A stretch of 64,000 nt of DNA from Mercurialis annua (GCF_937616625.2 NC_065572.1:74770653-74834652); one strand, 5' to 3'. Shown: positions 11,348 to 22,714, numbered from the stretch's first letter. The notes: generated by a model not told the origin, from the letters alone. Program-made: numbers and translations.

Positions 11348-14026
11348 ATGATCGTAAAACGCATAATTAAATCATTTCTTGTTCTGTACGTTATCACTAT
11401 GCACATAAAACCAGGTCTTGGAGATTCTCTTGTTCGGTGCAGAGCGAGCGAGAGGCGAGCGCTTCTCGAGATTAAGCAGAATCTTGTGGACGAGTACGGC
11501 CGTCTCTCTTCTTGGAAACGTGAAGAAGAAGATTGCTGCCAATGGAGAGGTGTACGGTGCAGCAACCAAACAGGTCATATTACTTTGCTTGATCTTCACG
11601 CTACTGATGATAATAAGCCTCTGAGAGGTAAACTTAGCCTCTCCTTGCTTGAATTACGACACCTTAATTATTTAGATTTGAGTCGGAATGATTTTCAGGG
11701 AACTACAATCCCTGAATTTAATGGTTCGCTTTCCGAATTGAGATATCTGAATATCTCAAAAGCTAGCTTCGCTGGAACCCTAGCTTTTCAGCTAAGGAAC
11801 TTGTCGAATCTGTGGTTTCTTGATCTCAGTAATAATCAGTTACAAGGCTCCATTTCATATGGGTTATTGCAGATAAATACACCTCTTGTATATCTTAATC
11901 TTTCACATAACCAATTAGAAGGTGAAAATTTAGGTTTTATAGGGAATTTCTGTAGCTTACAGACACTAGACCTGTCTACCAACAATTTCAGCGGATCTCT
12001 TCCCGAGTTTTTTAAACATTTGTCCAAGTGTGCGAAGAATTCGCTGGAGATTCTGAGATTAGATACGAATCAATTTTATGGTTCGTTACCTGATTTTACA
12101 GTGTTTTCTTCCTTGGAACGACTGATTGTCTGTCATAATCAACTGACCGGTTTTTTTCCGAAGAGATTCGGTCAGGTTTCTCATCTTGTAGAGTTGGATG
12201 TAGGTTACAATCAATTAGAAGGGTTATTACCTGATTTTTCTATGCTTCCATCATTGAGGAAATTAAGTGTTGCTCGTAATATATTAAATGGGACTATTAC
12301 TGAAAGTATTGGAAACTTATCTGATCTTGAGGTTTTGTACGTTGCTCATAACTTTTTCCAAGGTGTGGTTACTGAGGCTCTTTTTTTGAAACTCTACCGG
12401 TTGAAGCAAATCTACTTGAACTGCAATCCTCTGGCTCTGAAATTCAAATCTGATTGGGTTCCTCCTTTCAAGTTAGATGTAATAGGTCTCAGGTCTATCG
12501 ATCTGGGGCCTCGTTTCCCTGGGTGGTTACGAACTCAAAGTAACTATCTGGTGCTTGATATAGCAAATGGTGGAGTTTCAGATTCTGTTCCTCAGTGGTT
12601 TTGGAATCTGTCGCATACGATATTTTATCTGAATTTCTCTAACAACTTGTTGAGTGGCGTAGTGCCAGACTTGTCGTTGAAATTTATTGCTAGTCCAGGT
12701 ATAGATTTAAGTTCAAACCTGTTTGAAGGCTCTTTGCCATTACTTCCTTCCAATGCTTCTTCTTTGAATCTTTCCAAAAATAAATTTGTCGGTTCAATTT
12801 CTTCTGTTTGTAAAGTTATAGGTAGGGAATTGAATTTCCTTGACCTTTCGGATAACTTGTTAACTGGAGAAGTTCCTGATGATTGTTTCAGAAATGGGCA
12901 TCAGCTATTTATCTTGAACTTAGCTGCCAATAACTTGTCAGGAAAAATCCCAGCTTCTGTGGGATCTTTATCCGCGCTTCAATCATTTGTGTTACAAAAT
13001 AATAGTTTTTCCGGAGGAATACCATCATCGTTAAAGAATTGCAGTAGGTTGAGATTTCTGGATCTTGGTTATAATAGATTATCTGGTGGAATACCTCCAT
13101 GGATGGGAGAAAGGCAGGTTTTACTGGTGTTTCTGAGTTTACAATCAAATAAGTTCAATGGAAGCATACCGGTTCAGCTGTGTTGGCTACAAAATATTCA
13201 TCTCTTAGACCTCTCTGTTAACAATATTTCAGGAACCATACCACATTGTTTCAAGAATTTCACTGCTATGACTAGAGAAAACTTGGTAAACAATAACCTT
13301 TACAATCACAATTTTGCGTCATCTATCAGCAAACGTATTTTTTTTGGAGGAATCTATGTCGATAAGGCGCTAATTGGATGGAAAGGAACAGCATACGAGT
13401 ATCAGAAGAATCTTCAGCTGTTAAGGATCATCAATCTCGCCGGAAACAAACTATCTGGAGAAATTCCACAAGAAATAACAAGTCTTACAGCACTTGTTGG
13501 GTTGAACTTGTCAAGAAATGGTTTAACCGGGATGATTCCTGAAGACATAGGAGAATTGAACCTCCTGCAGTGGTTTGATCTATCAAGAAATGGTTTATCA
13601 GGTGAAATTCCTGTCAGCATGGCTAAGCCGACTTTTCTGGGTTACATAGACCTTGCATACAATAACTTGTCAGGGAGAATTCCGACAAGCACCCAACTTC
13701 AAAGCTTTAATGCTTCTGTTTTTGCCGGTAATGTAGAACTCTGTGGGCCACCAGTCACTCGAAAATGTCCTGAAGATGACAAGACTCTTCAAGATAGACC
13801 AGCCAACGATGACACCCAAAACAAGGATGAAGACGACGACGATGAATTCTGGAAATGGTTTTATTGGGGTTTGGCATCTGGTTGGAGTGTAGGATTTGGG
13901 GGAGCTTTAGGCATTTTGGCGATGCTACCTTCGTGGAGGCACGCCTCTTTCCAGTTCGTGGAGGCATGCCTCTTTCCAGTTTGCGGACAGAGCAAGGGAC
14001 TGGTTCTACGTCACAGTAAGAATTAA
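11348..14026 (+). CDS. LRR receptor-like protein, copy 2, with altered cytoplasmic tail
   Basis: 892-residue paralogue of copy 1, in the same orientation. The ATG at 11348 was chosen because it gives a signal peptide (about residues 1-25, IIKSFLVLYVITMHI core); an in-frame TTG lies 12 bases earlier. Then come the paired-cysteine LRR cap (RCRASERRALLEIK to DCCQWRGVRC), a long LRR solenoid, the island (DKALIGWKGTAYEYQ), the acidic EDDDDE stretch and one membrane helix. After the helix, a 25-base segment is duplicated in tandem (13930-13954 and 13955-13979). This shifts the frame by one and replaces the tail seen in copy 1 (ERARDWFYVK to PRI) with an unrelated run ending RHSKN. The ectodomain is intact, so the protein may still bind ligand and partner kinases. 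The family call is firm. Confidence 0.94.
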   Translation: MIVKRIIKSFLVLYVITMHIKPGLGDSLVRCRASERRALLEIKQNLVDEYGRLSSWKREEEDCCQWRGVRCSNQTGHITLLDLHATDDNKPLRGKLSLSLLELRHLNYLDLSRNDFQGTTIPEFNGSLSELRYLNISKASFAGTLAFQLRNLSNLWFLDLSNNQLQGSISYGLLQINTPLVYLNLSHNQLEGENLGFIGNFCSLQTLDLSTNNFSGSLPEFFKHLSKCAKNSLEILRLDTNQFYGSLPDFTVFSSLERLIVCHNQLTGFFPKRFGQVSHLVELDVGYNQLEGLLPDFSMLPSLRKLSVARNILNGTITESIGNLSDLEVLYVAHNFFQGVVTEALFLKLYRLKQIYLNCNPLALKFKSDWVPPFKLDVIGLRSIDLGPRFPGWLRTQSNYLVLDIANGGVSDSVPQWFWNLSHTIFYLNFSNNLLSGVVPDLSLKFIASPGIDLSSNLFEGSLPLLPSNASSLNLSKNKFVGSISSVCKVIGRELNFLDLSDNLLTGEVPDDCFRNGHQLFILNLAANNLSGKIPASVGSLSALQSFVLQNNSFSGGIPSSLKNCSRLRFLDLGYNRLSGGIPPWMGERQVLLVFLSLQSNKFNGSIPVQLCWLQNIHLLDLSVNNISGTIPHCFKNFTAMTRENLVNNNLYNHNFASSISKRIFFGGIYVDKALIGWKGTAYEYQKNLQLLRIINLAGNKLSGEIPQEITSLTALVGLNLSRNGLTGMIPEDIGELNLLQWFDLSRNGLSGEIPVSMAKPTFLGYIDLAYNNLSGRIPTSTQLQSFNASVFAGNVELCGPPVTRKCPEDDKTLQDRPANDDTQNKDEDDDDEFWKWFYWGLASGWSVGFGGALGILAMLPSWRHASFQFVEACLFPVCGQSKGLVLRHSKN

Positions 14027-14500
14027 GACCAGAATACATCCTAGAATCTAGGAACAGCCATTGATATTCCTTCTGTGTTTTTCTCTAGTTCCAGTTGGTT
14101 TCTCGCTGTATTTATGCTGACAGTCTCTGTATTATTTAATGAGAATCCTAAATGCAGTTCTCTCATAAAAAGGCTTTGATGTAAGGCAATTGAATCAGGA
14201 TATGCAATGTTCGTAAAATCTCTTTAAATGCTATTATTCGCACAAATACACACATCAGCAAATGAAAATGACTATGGCACAAATAATACAAACACAAATA
14301 AATTGAATTAAGTTACAACATATCCCACCTCACCCAACTCACTCTCAAACTTGAAGAATTCTTCTTCAACGCCCATGTAAATATAACCTATAACATTTTT
14401 TAGCTGCCGTAGCAGTTTTACTCAAGCCCTAACTAACCAAATAATTACTATTTCTGCAAATAAAAAAAGGAGCAATTACAGCCATTGTAGTAGGGGATTG
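14027..14500. other. 3' flank of receptor copy 2 and empty site of the hAT insertion
   Basis: This region is homologous to 2619-2922 joined to 10500-10620, without the 7.6 kb insertion. The single ctctcaaa at 14342-14349 marks the empty site. Receptor copy 2 (plus) and the WDR91 homologue (minus) converge here, so both 3' untranslated regions should lie in this stretch. Confidence 0.7.
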
Positions 14501-17500
14501 TCATGAAAATGAAGTCACTCGAACAGAGTTATCAGCGGAGCCGGTCAAGAAAACAGGTAAAGTTGGGTGCCAATCCACAGTAGTTATAGCTGCAGTGTGA
14601 GGAAGGGTTCTCCAACTATTTCCATATCCTCGAGCCTGAGATAAGTTATTAAAGCTATAAATTTCAATCCTAAAAGAACATCCATTTCTAGCGACAATAT
14701 AATCTCACCCAACTTGGTCAATTAGGCAACACGTCAGGATATAATTATGATCCGAGGAGATATTACCTGATATATTGGTGCTCTTACTGCACCAGATGTC
14801 ACCAATAGTCTCCTCCCAGTCGCATCCAAAGCCATTTCATGTCTACAATGTTTTGAGGTCTCAGGACTGCAGAACCTACAGAATTAAGTTACTTCCATTA
14901 CTTATAAGCTAAAGACTAAAGCCATGTTTGGTTCACAAAATATAATACATGAGAAAAATATGAAATAGAATAGCTATTCTTTGCTTTTCAAAAGCATACT
15001 TTTCCTACACAAATTACTACTATTACTTATCTAAAAGCTATTTCTATTCCTTATCAATTCTATGAACCAAACATAGCTTAAAAACCAATTATAGCCATGT
15101 CAATGTTCAAAACAGACGCTCGACATGCTAAAATTGGCTAGAATGCACCAACATGATTCTTGTGGGAAGCAAATAAAAAATACCTGCTACAGCTCCTTGA
15201 CCAAAGGACATGACCTTGGTTTTGCAAGCTCCATTCAAAAATCTGATCACAAGACATAATTCAAATTAGGTTCGACATATTGGCAAAAAATGACAAGAGT
15301 GGCACAGTTAACCATATCAAAGAATATGTAGTTCAATTTGTAACCGGACAGAGCATACAATATTAACTTCAAGTTTAAATTATGGGTTGATATTGATAAC
15401 CAAAAAATGTCCGACCATTAGCAAAATTTATGATTAAATCATATTTTTTATTTTTTTATAATGTCATGCATGTATCTTCTAATTTTTGCAAAGTGAGAAA
15501 TGATATCAAAATCCGGTGAATGCAAGCTGATGTGGCAAGCCGAAGCTGAACATGAAGTTCACATAAGGCTTTTGTGAGTTCAAAAAAATTATACATGTGC
15601 ATCTCCAGCGTGCCACACCAGATTCTCTCTATCTAATTCTGATATCGAGCATTACATTGCAACAATTAAAAAGTTCATAATGTTAAAATTAAAAAGATAA
15701 TCAAATTGCAAAATTCGCTATATCATGCATATTTTAGTAACTAACCTTAAAATAAAGAATAAACCCATTTTGAGGTCCCTAAACTATATAATTTTGGTTC
15801 ATCAGGTCCCTCAACTTCTATTTGGCTTCCTCAGATCCCTAAACTTTTTTTTTGGTTCACCAGGTCCCTCAACTTCTATTTGGCTTTCTCAGATCCCTAA
15901 AGTTTTGTTTTTTGGTTCATTAGGTCCTTTAATGGAGATCCATTAAAGGACTTCATGAAGTAAAAAAACAAAAGTTTAAGGACCTAAGGAACCAAAAAAC
16001 GAAAGTTTAGGGATCCGAGGAAGCCAAATAAAAGTTGAGGGACCTGACGAACCAAAAAAATGAAACTTTAGGGACTTGAGGAAGCCAAATAAAAGTTGAG
16101 GGACCTAATGAACAAAAAACGTATAGTTCAGGGACCTTAAAATAGGTTTAGCCTAAAATAAATATACAAGACCACACATACCTTCCCATCTTGACCCAAA
16201 CTGAAAATGCTCGTCTCATCTGGCCCAAAAAGAATAGAATTTATAGTAGAATCATGTGCAGGCCACCCAGTAATCTGTAGACCAGCAGACATGTCTTTGG
16301 CAAGTTAAGGACGGGTATCTTAGCATAAATATGTTCATGTGCAAGCATGCATAACCTCAATGTACATTGAAGAAGCACCTTAGGCCCAAGATAAGATTAC
16401 AAAAGGATACCAAACATGTGGATCATTCCATCAGTTGCAGCAGCTGCCAAAATCTTTCCATTGTGATTGAAGCATAAAGAAGTAATTGCAGGTGGATCTT
16501 CACCAAGAGGTAGAACTGCCTTCATTAAATTTGAAAATCATTAAGGAGTACAAATAATGATATTTTTTCTGCATTAGTAGAGGATGATCTAAACAAACAA
16601 GCACCTACCATAGCTTTCCATGTCTTCATATTCCACACCGTTAAGGAAGCATATCCCAAACTGTCAAGATAGCCTGAGCCATGCCTGCAAATACATAAAT
16701 ATTGTTGCAACTCTAGAAACAATTTGTACGATGGGGAATTGAATGACAAAAAAAATTCCAGGCAACACCCGATATGACAGAACAAAAACAATTCAAAGCA
16801 ATTGTTTTGGTATATTCTGGCTTTTCAGAGATTTACCCTATCTAGGCCATATATAAGAAAAGAATTGCAATATGCGCATCTCATTCAGGAAAATAAAAAT
16901 AAAATAAATAGAAAAGAATGCAAATGTCTTAAATTTAGAGGAGATAATTCATCTCATACAAAGACAATCACTGAAGCAAAGTACCAACTACCAATCTCCT
17001 ATTCAAAATGGACAGAATTATCATCACCAACTGAGAATATTTCCTAGCTATCATATCATATTAGACTTGGTTGGCGTGTTAACATGCAGGAAAATCTTCA
17101 CCAGGGATGTGCCTTAAATGTCCAAGAACTTTACATTTGTGATAAAATTTATACAATTTACCTTTTGGAAGCAGCGGCAGAAACAAAAACTGGTTCTACA
17201 GGGCTGCACTTTATATCCACGACACTGCATAAAATAAATATAGTCGGAGGCTAATGGTACGTCCAATTAAAAAATAAAATTGCTAACACAATTTTCTAAT
17301 TAAATTACCTAGGAAATGCTTTACTTGTACTAAGATCACAAACAACACGCTTTGCATCAACATTCCATGCTTTGATACCACCATCAGCAGTGCCTATGAG
17401 AAGCTTTTCAAAAAAAAAAAAGAGCAGAACCAGGAATTACTAATCTCGTGTGGTCAAATGACTCTTATCAAAATAAATGATTACAATTAAAAAAAATCAA

Positions 17501-19430
17501 TACCAATCGGTCAGATTTACAATCCCACTCAAGCGACATAATCTCTGCCCCACAATATATGGTTGCATTTCTAGATGTTGAAGCTGATGAGTCATACGTC
17601 CAAATCCTTGATAAACAAATAAATACAAAAACAGAAGTTGGGAATGAGTAAAGATGAAGCAATTAAAATGCTATAACTAAACAAATAAGCCTCGGTCTTA
17701 TCCTCAACCACTTTCACATTAGATACCTGACTGTTCCATCAACAGAAGCACTAGCTATATTGTCCCCAGATGCTGAAAAACGGCACCTACTTATTGGACT
17801 TGAGTGGCCTAAAAATGTCTCCTGAATTGAAAAAAATGGTTTACTAGAGTCATAAGAACAACGAAAAGGAGCACTTAGAAAGAGATAAATAAATGCATGA
17901 AAGAATTGTACAATATTACATTTCTTCATAAGCAACATTACCTGGAAGTCTACTTTCACTTCAGGGAATTCTTCTTCACACAGTGTTTCTCTTCCACTAT
18001 CTGGAAGATAAAATTCAATGCTTAGTTAACTAAGAGGAAGCTCAAAATTGAAAAATATATGGCAAACTGTTAAAGTAAGATAAACAAAATCAAAAGAAAC
18101 AAAATCTGTCAAATATGAACATACTTCTCGTCATGCAACTTCTACTATGATAAGAGGCTTTAAGGTTAATGAAACATGAAAGAGAAATAGCATAGAACTA
18201 AAACCTACCATCATGACGGTCACCATGGGACATTTGAATGGTATCACAAGTTTTACCATCTTCAGTCTCATTTCCTGTAGAATTTGAATCATTTGTGATG
18301 TTGGACTTGCCCGAGTTGGCAGGTCCAGCCCCAGCCCTTTCCTGAGAGGCCTCCACTTCACCCATCTTTTGTGAAGTAGACACACGAGTTTCAGAAGTAT
18401 GATTAAGATTTTCTTCAAGCACAGCATTTGATGAAAGAGAACTATTAGCTTGATCCGCATCCATTATGGATGCAGCATCGGACACATTACTGAAACAAAG
18501 ATATCATCCACCCTCAATCTCATGATAACAGCATAGTAAGAAAAAGATCGACAGCATCGAGAAAATGTAATCATCCTTACCTCCTTAACCGGCCTATCTG
18601 AGCTTCTTTCTCCTCCAATAAAGCCTGAAGCTGGGATAGCTTTAGATTAAGTTGCTTAATATCATTCTTTAAATGGTTAATCGTGTTCTTTTCCGAACTG
18701 ATCTTTAACAAGGAAGGGATGCGTGACTAAGTTAAGGACATAACTCTTCAAAACATAATTCGCCAAATAAACTATAGCATTAATATAAAACACAAATCAT
18801 TCAAAAAGGATATGAGTACCATTGAAGATCTCACTGAAAAAATTCCTCACGGAAAGGCGCAATGCATCACACCATTCTTTAGTAAAATAAACACGAAATT
18901 GCGGATCCAATTTAGGGTTTTTCAAATAAGGAATAGCTACAACAAGCAAAACAAAACACAAACACCGTCAATTAAAATACATATCATAACTCAAATGGTA
19001 TAAGCGCTAAGCAGCAATCTGCTAAGATCGGAAAAAGAAAATTACCAAACCAAGGAGTCCAATCAGCACTCTTGTGAAGCAAATCATTCCCATGAATTTC
19101 AAAAAATTCAACAACTTTATCCTTTTTTCCGGATTGAATTGCGCAAACAATGTAGTATTTAATAATCGAAACTTCCAATTTCGATAAAGTCGAAACGAAT
19201 GATGCAGAACACGAAAAACACTGCTTAAAGAAACCAAGCAGATTGACTAATTTATCTGCTTGTAAGTTAGGAATATAATTAGAGAAAATCAGCTCTATAA
19301 TTTTATCAATTTGAAAGCCTTTACCAATATCCGTTGATAATTCAGTGTCGAGTGATTGTAAAGTGTTGGTAAAGCCTCGGAATAAAAGAAATTCCCGAAC
19401 TAGTTCCTCTGCGTACTGCATATTCTCCAT
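14501..19430 (-). CDS. WDR91: WDR91-like LisH / WD40 protein (15 exons, 648 aa)
   Basis: Homologue of WDR91, which in animals acts with Rab7 and PI3-kinase regulation on endosome maturation; the role in plants is inferred. Exons, high to low coordinate: 19046-19430, 18814-18936, 18581-18722, 18209-18489, 17942-18000, 17727-17821, 17504-17606, 17309-17403, 17162-17224, 16609-16684, 16411-16519, 16182-16294, 15184-15242, 14767-14875, 14501-14635. They sum to 1947 bases with every phase consistent. The N-terminus is a LisH-type region (QYAEELVREFLLFRGFTNTL) and the WDR91 N-terminal domain. A coiled coil follows (SQLQALLEEKEAQIGRL), then a low-complexity linker, then about six or seven WD repeats beginning at ETFLGHSSPISRCRFSASGD and ending DWHPTLPVFLTGSADNSV. 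Intron 2 (18723-18813) reads as AT-AC. Introns 12 and 14 contain MITE-like elements. Confidence 0.93.
14920..15078. mobile_element. Tourist-like MITE in the last-but-one intron of WDR91
   Basis: 159 bases with inverted ends (agccatgtttggttca against tgaaccaaacatagct) flanked by taa on both sides (14917-14919 and 15079-15081). A 3-base TWA duplication is typical of PIF/Harbinger-type MITEs. It is wholly intronic. Confidence 0.75.
15757..16153. mobile_element. Fold-back element in WDR91 intron 12
   Basis: 397 bases that are almost one long inverted repeat. The left arm repeats aggtccctcaacttctatttgg-type blocks; the right arm is its reverse complement around a short centre near 15945. It is flanked by the perfect 9-base direct repeat taaaataaa (15748-15756 and 16154-16162), and both ends start with G. 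This is consistent with a MULE-type fold-back element. It would form a long hairpin in the pre-mRNA. Confidence 0.85.
18723..18813 (-). other. U12-type AT-AC intron in the WDR91 homologue
   Basis: The intron starts ATATCCTT and ends TTAGTCAC on the minus strand. A branch-site match, TCCTTAAC (plus 18731-18738), lies about ten bases from the 3' end, as U12 introns require. Using AT-AC, the two exons join in frame as FNGTRIPSLLKISSEKN. The nearest GT donor (GTACTC, four bases into the ATG GTACTC run) joined to either nearby AG gives a frame shift or stop. All three signals match the minor-spliceosome consensus. Confidence 0.88.
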
Positions 19431-20334
19431 CTGATTTAACGAAAAATCATGGAAAATTTAAGTTAATTAGGGTTTATTTATAGGGGTTTTGTAAGGAAAA
19501 TTTAGGAGTGTAATGTAAGAAAAATTGCGAGATGGGATTATGTCGTGTGTTTAAAGGAAGGTGGATCTGTTTGATTACTTGAGTTTTGTTTCACTGTAAC
19601 TGGAAACTCAGCTTTGGCGGTTTTTTTTTTGGGTTTAGGGCATATGACCTATTATTGTTGCTAATTTATTTACTTTTTAAAATAAAATGCTTTTTTGTGA
19701 GTGGAAATAAAATATTATTTAAAAAAAACTCTTCATACAATAAATTTCTATTAGAAAACAAAATGAAAAACCACAATACTAATTAATTTTTATGAATTGT
19801 TCAGGAAAAAAATTTCTAAAATTAATTCTAGTGAAGAGACCCATAATTTTAATTAATTTTAAAAATTAAATACGAACAATGGAATTAAATTTTCTACTTA
19901 TGTTTTCTTTAAAGTTGAGTATTGACGGGTTGGACCTAATCAGACGTACTCTCATATATAAAAATTTAAATTCAATCACGATTTTTAAAATGAATTCGTA
20001 CATGTTTGGATCGGTTTTTTCAAACATGTATAAAATCTTAATTAGTATTTAAAATTCAAATTTGCATATAAAAATAAAATTAACATGGATTTAGATTCTG
20101 ATATAAACTTGCACATAAATAGAAAATTTACATGGATTTAGATTCTAATTGTAGCTAATAAAAATTAAAAAATTAAAATCCGATCAAGCCGGGCGCCCGA
20201 GCCGGTACCCGCACCATCAATCAGGTAAACATAATACAACTGAACTAGAAAACCGTGAGCATATATATATTCTGGTTAATCAGATGCAGCTCTCTGAAAA
20301 CAGTAACCAAGCTCCAACTCCTCGAATCGCCATT
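19431..20334. other. Intergenic, no gene seen
   Basis: This holds the WDR91 promoter side (19431-19620) and then AT-rich sequence. A short GC-rich patch at about 20177-20220 stands out by base composition but has no recognisable ends. The 3' untranslated region of the next minus-strand gene should begin below 20335. Confidence 0.5.
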
Positions 20335-20766
20335 TCAGGAGCATAAAATCAATCGGCAAGCAATCAAAACGACAACAGCAAAACCAATCAGAGCTGACAC
20401 TGTAACAGCAATATAAATTTTAATCTTTATCAGCTGAAATCCATCAGGTTTCACCACCATCTCATGCCGCTCCACATAATTCAAGTCCGGTTCGGGCTGA
20501 GTACGACGATAAAGATTACTAACCGCATCCAAAAACGGCATGAAATAGATTAGCGAACAAAGAGCGGAGATACTGAAAGGAATCCACCAGTTCTGACATT
20601 GCTGAGATGACTGATGTGCAACAGAACTGAAAATCAGAGCCTGACAGATTATATACGCAACGGTTAGATTATGAGCTTTGGTTTCATGGTAGCGGTTCTG
20701 ATTCTCTTGTTCGTCGTCTTTCTTCTTTTTCAGGAGACGGAAAACGTTTCTATCGTCGCCTTCCAT
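20335..20766 (-). CDS. Small membrane protein of unknown function (143 aa)
   Basis: I do not recognise the family. The protein starts with a charged, lysine-rich cytosolic-looking segment (FRLLKKKKDDEQENQNR). It then has about three hydrophobic helices: near residues 34-50 (LTVAYIICQALIFSSVA), 61-80 (WWIPFSISALCSLIYFMPF) and 117-141 (IYIAVTVSALIGFAVVVLIACRLIL), with a hydrophilic loop containing a YVERHE motif. It is a single exon. The ATG at 20766 is the first in a long open frame and the sequence has good coding character. Its promoter (20854-20946) falls in the block also found at about 30333-30425. A role cannot be inferred from the neighbours. Confidence 0.7.
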   Translation of the reverse strand: MEGDDRNVFRLLKKKKDDEQENQNRYHETKAHNLTVAYIICQALIFSSVAHQSSQQCQNWWIPFSISALCSLIYFMPFLDAVSNLYRRTQPEPDLNYVERHEMVVKPDGFQLIKIKIYIAVTVSALIGFAVVVLIACRLILCS

Positions 20767-20853
20767 AGCTTCCGAGATGAATTTTAAGAACTATGCTGTT
20801 TAGTTTATTGAAGAAATGAAAATACCTGACGATTAGTAATTTTTTGTGGTACT

Positions 20854-21321
20854 GATGAATAAAAGAAAGCAAGGAAATATCGCTGCAATTTCTGATTATA
20901 TAAAACAAGTCTTTCTTGTTGCTATGCTTTTGATTCTTGAACACTCATAGTTTTATATTATAAAGGATCAATCGTAAATGAATCATACGAATTTTAAAAT
21001 TCTGTAAAATCATTCAGTTTTTGGCAAATCAGAACATCAATCTATTTTTTGTTGAAAAACGTTGATGCGATTATCGGAACAGTGTATATTATGATGTCCA
21101 CTTAGTATTTTTCACCGCAGAATAGCCCAATAATCTGATTTACCAAAATATGAAAATTTGTGACTGAATTTATCAATCAAGTTTTAAAGTTCGTATTGTG
21201 ATTATAAATCGCGCTAAAATTCGTAATTTAATTTGCACTTAACCGTGTTATAAACAAGACGAAATTGTACAAATCTTTCTCAAAATTTGCAATCCTTTTA
21301 ACATACTCGTCTGACTGTTAA
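20854..21321. repeat. Duplicated flank shared with the receptor-kinase locus
   Basis: Positions 20854-20946 and about 21245-21325 match 30333-30425 and 30440-30535 with few differences, for example the run aaagaaagcaaggaaatatc. The match continues into the kinase pseudogene and kinase gene respectively. This shows that a block running from the kinase 3' flank into its second exon was copied as a unit. The copied flank now serves as part of the region upstream of the 143-residue membrane protein gene. Confidence 0.75.
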
Positions 21322-22672
21322 TTAAAATGAGATTATATATTCTCTTTTCATGGCTTCTTTAAACACAATATCTAAACCTTCTTCAACCAATTCCAGGACA
21401 GTCCGAGGCATTGGTGGAGCATTCATATCCATTGATCCTTCTAAAATCTTCACTACTCCCATTGAAGGTCTCATAGACACCTCATCCTGAATGCTCCAAA
21501 ATGCAACTTTTAGTGCTCTCGTAAGCTCTTCTTCTTCGTCATCTCCTGAATAAAATAACGAACAATTGTTGAAACCATTGAGTTTTTGGCTCATAGTCGC
21601 CTTTCTAACTGAATAAAGATTAGGAGTTGGAGTAAAATGTGATACCTTGAAAGCCCATCCTGGGTAAAAGAAGTCTTGCACATCATAAGACATGCCGAGG
21701 TTTCTTCTCCTGCCGATGATCTCCAGAATATTCCGTCGGCTTTTACGGTTATAGGCCAGTTACTAACCCATTCTGGAGCTAAATAGCCTCTAGATCCTCT
21801 TACCATTGTAACAACATGCAAGTGTTCTCTTCCTATTAGCTTGGCAAGTCCGAAATCTGATACTTTGGGGCAGAAATTGTAATCTATTAATATATTTTCT
21901 GGTTTTATATCACAGTGTATTATCCGGCTTCTGCATCGCTTGTGGAAGTAAGCTATTCCTTGTGCAGTTGCAGTGGCTATACTAAATCGAGTTGACCAAT
22001 CCAGTAATCTTTCCCGAGCCTCCCAGCTACTATATGAAGGAAAGATTCATTTGTCATATATTCAAAAAATAAACAAGAAGCCTGCAAAGTAACGTATGTC
22101 AAAAGAATACAATTTAGTGACAGATTACTTATATTTTATGTCGATTTCTATGCTTTGGCGTTGTTTTTCGTTTTCAGAAACGTTTCTAGAACTCCAATAT
22201 TTCTATTTATAAACTATTCTAGTAATAATTCCGCCGTTTCTCATTTTAATCCTATTTCAGCATTTCAGTACATGTGTAATATAGGATGGCTTAGATAAAA
22301 AAAATGCTTACCATAGCAATCCTTCAGAGCAGTATCCGCAGAGACGAACGAGGTTCATGTGATGCATAAAGCCAATGGTGTTCACTTTAGTTATAAATTC
22401 CTTCTCCCCATGAGGTAAAACCTTGTCAAGTATCTTTACAGCAATCAAAGTCCCATCAGATAAGCTTCCTTTGTACACACTTCGGAATCCTCCTGAAAAA
22501 CAACAATTTCACTTCAAATTTCACCTTAAATAAATTTCTTCTGCTTCATTATAATGTATATTGTGTAGTAAAATACTAACTTGCCTGTTTCAAGAATTTG
22601 TGAGAAATTCAAGGTGCAAATCTGCAATTCACGATAGCTAAAATTTATAGGAGCACCTGAGTGACAGAATTA
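21322..22672 (-). pseudogene. Truncated G-type lectin receptor kinase pseudogene
   Basis: Partial copy of the intact gene at 30679-34497. It retains sequence matching exon 4 (21322-22080), exon 3 (about 22312-22496) and the last bases of exon 2 (about 22586-22672), where the match stops. The lectin, PAN-like and membrane parts are absent. Within the kinase, a net 16-base loss near 21730-21745 removes part of the VYSYGMLLLE block and shifts the frame. A second loss of roughly 55-60 bases lies near 21550, and the start of exon 4 is scrambled. Recognisable pieces are HVVTMVRGSRGYLAPEW and LKVAFWSIQDEVSMRPSMG. The unusual GC splice donor of the parent gene is still present. Confidence 0.9.
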
Positions 22673-22714
22673 GATATCTGCTCCATTTTCAAAACACAAA
22701 AAAGTTATTTAATA

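Noticed and set aside
18983..19012. SINE-like string tcaaatggtataagcgct in WDR91 intron 1
   Set aside because: Only about 20 bases match the SINE at 55765; no B box or tail, so it cannot be called an element.
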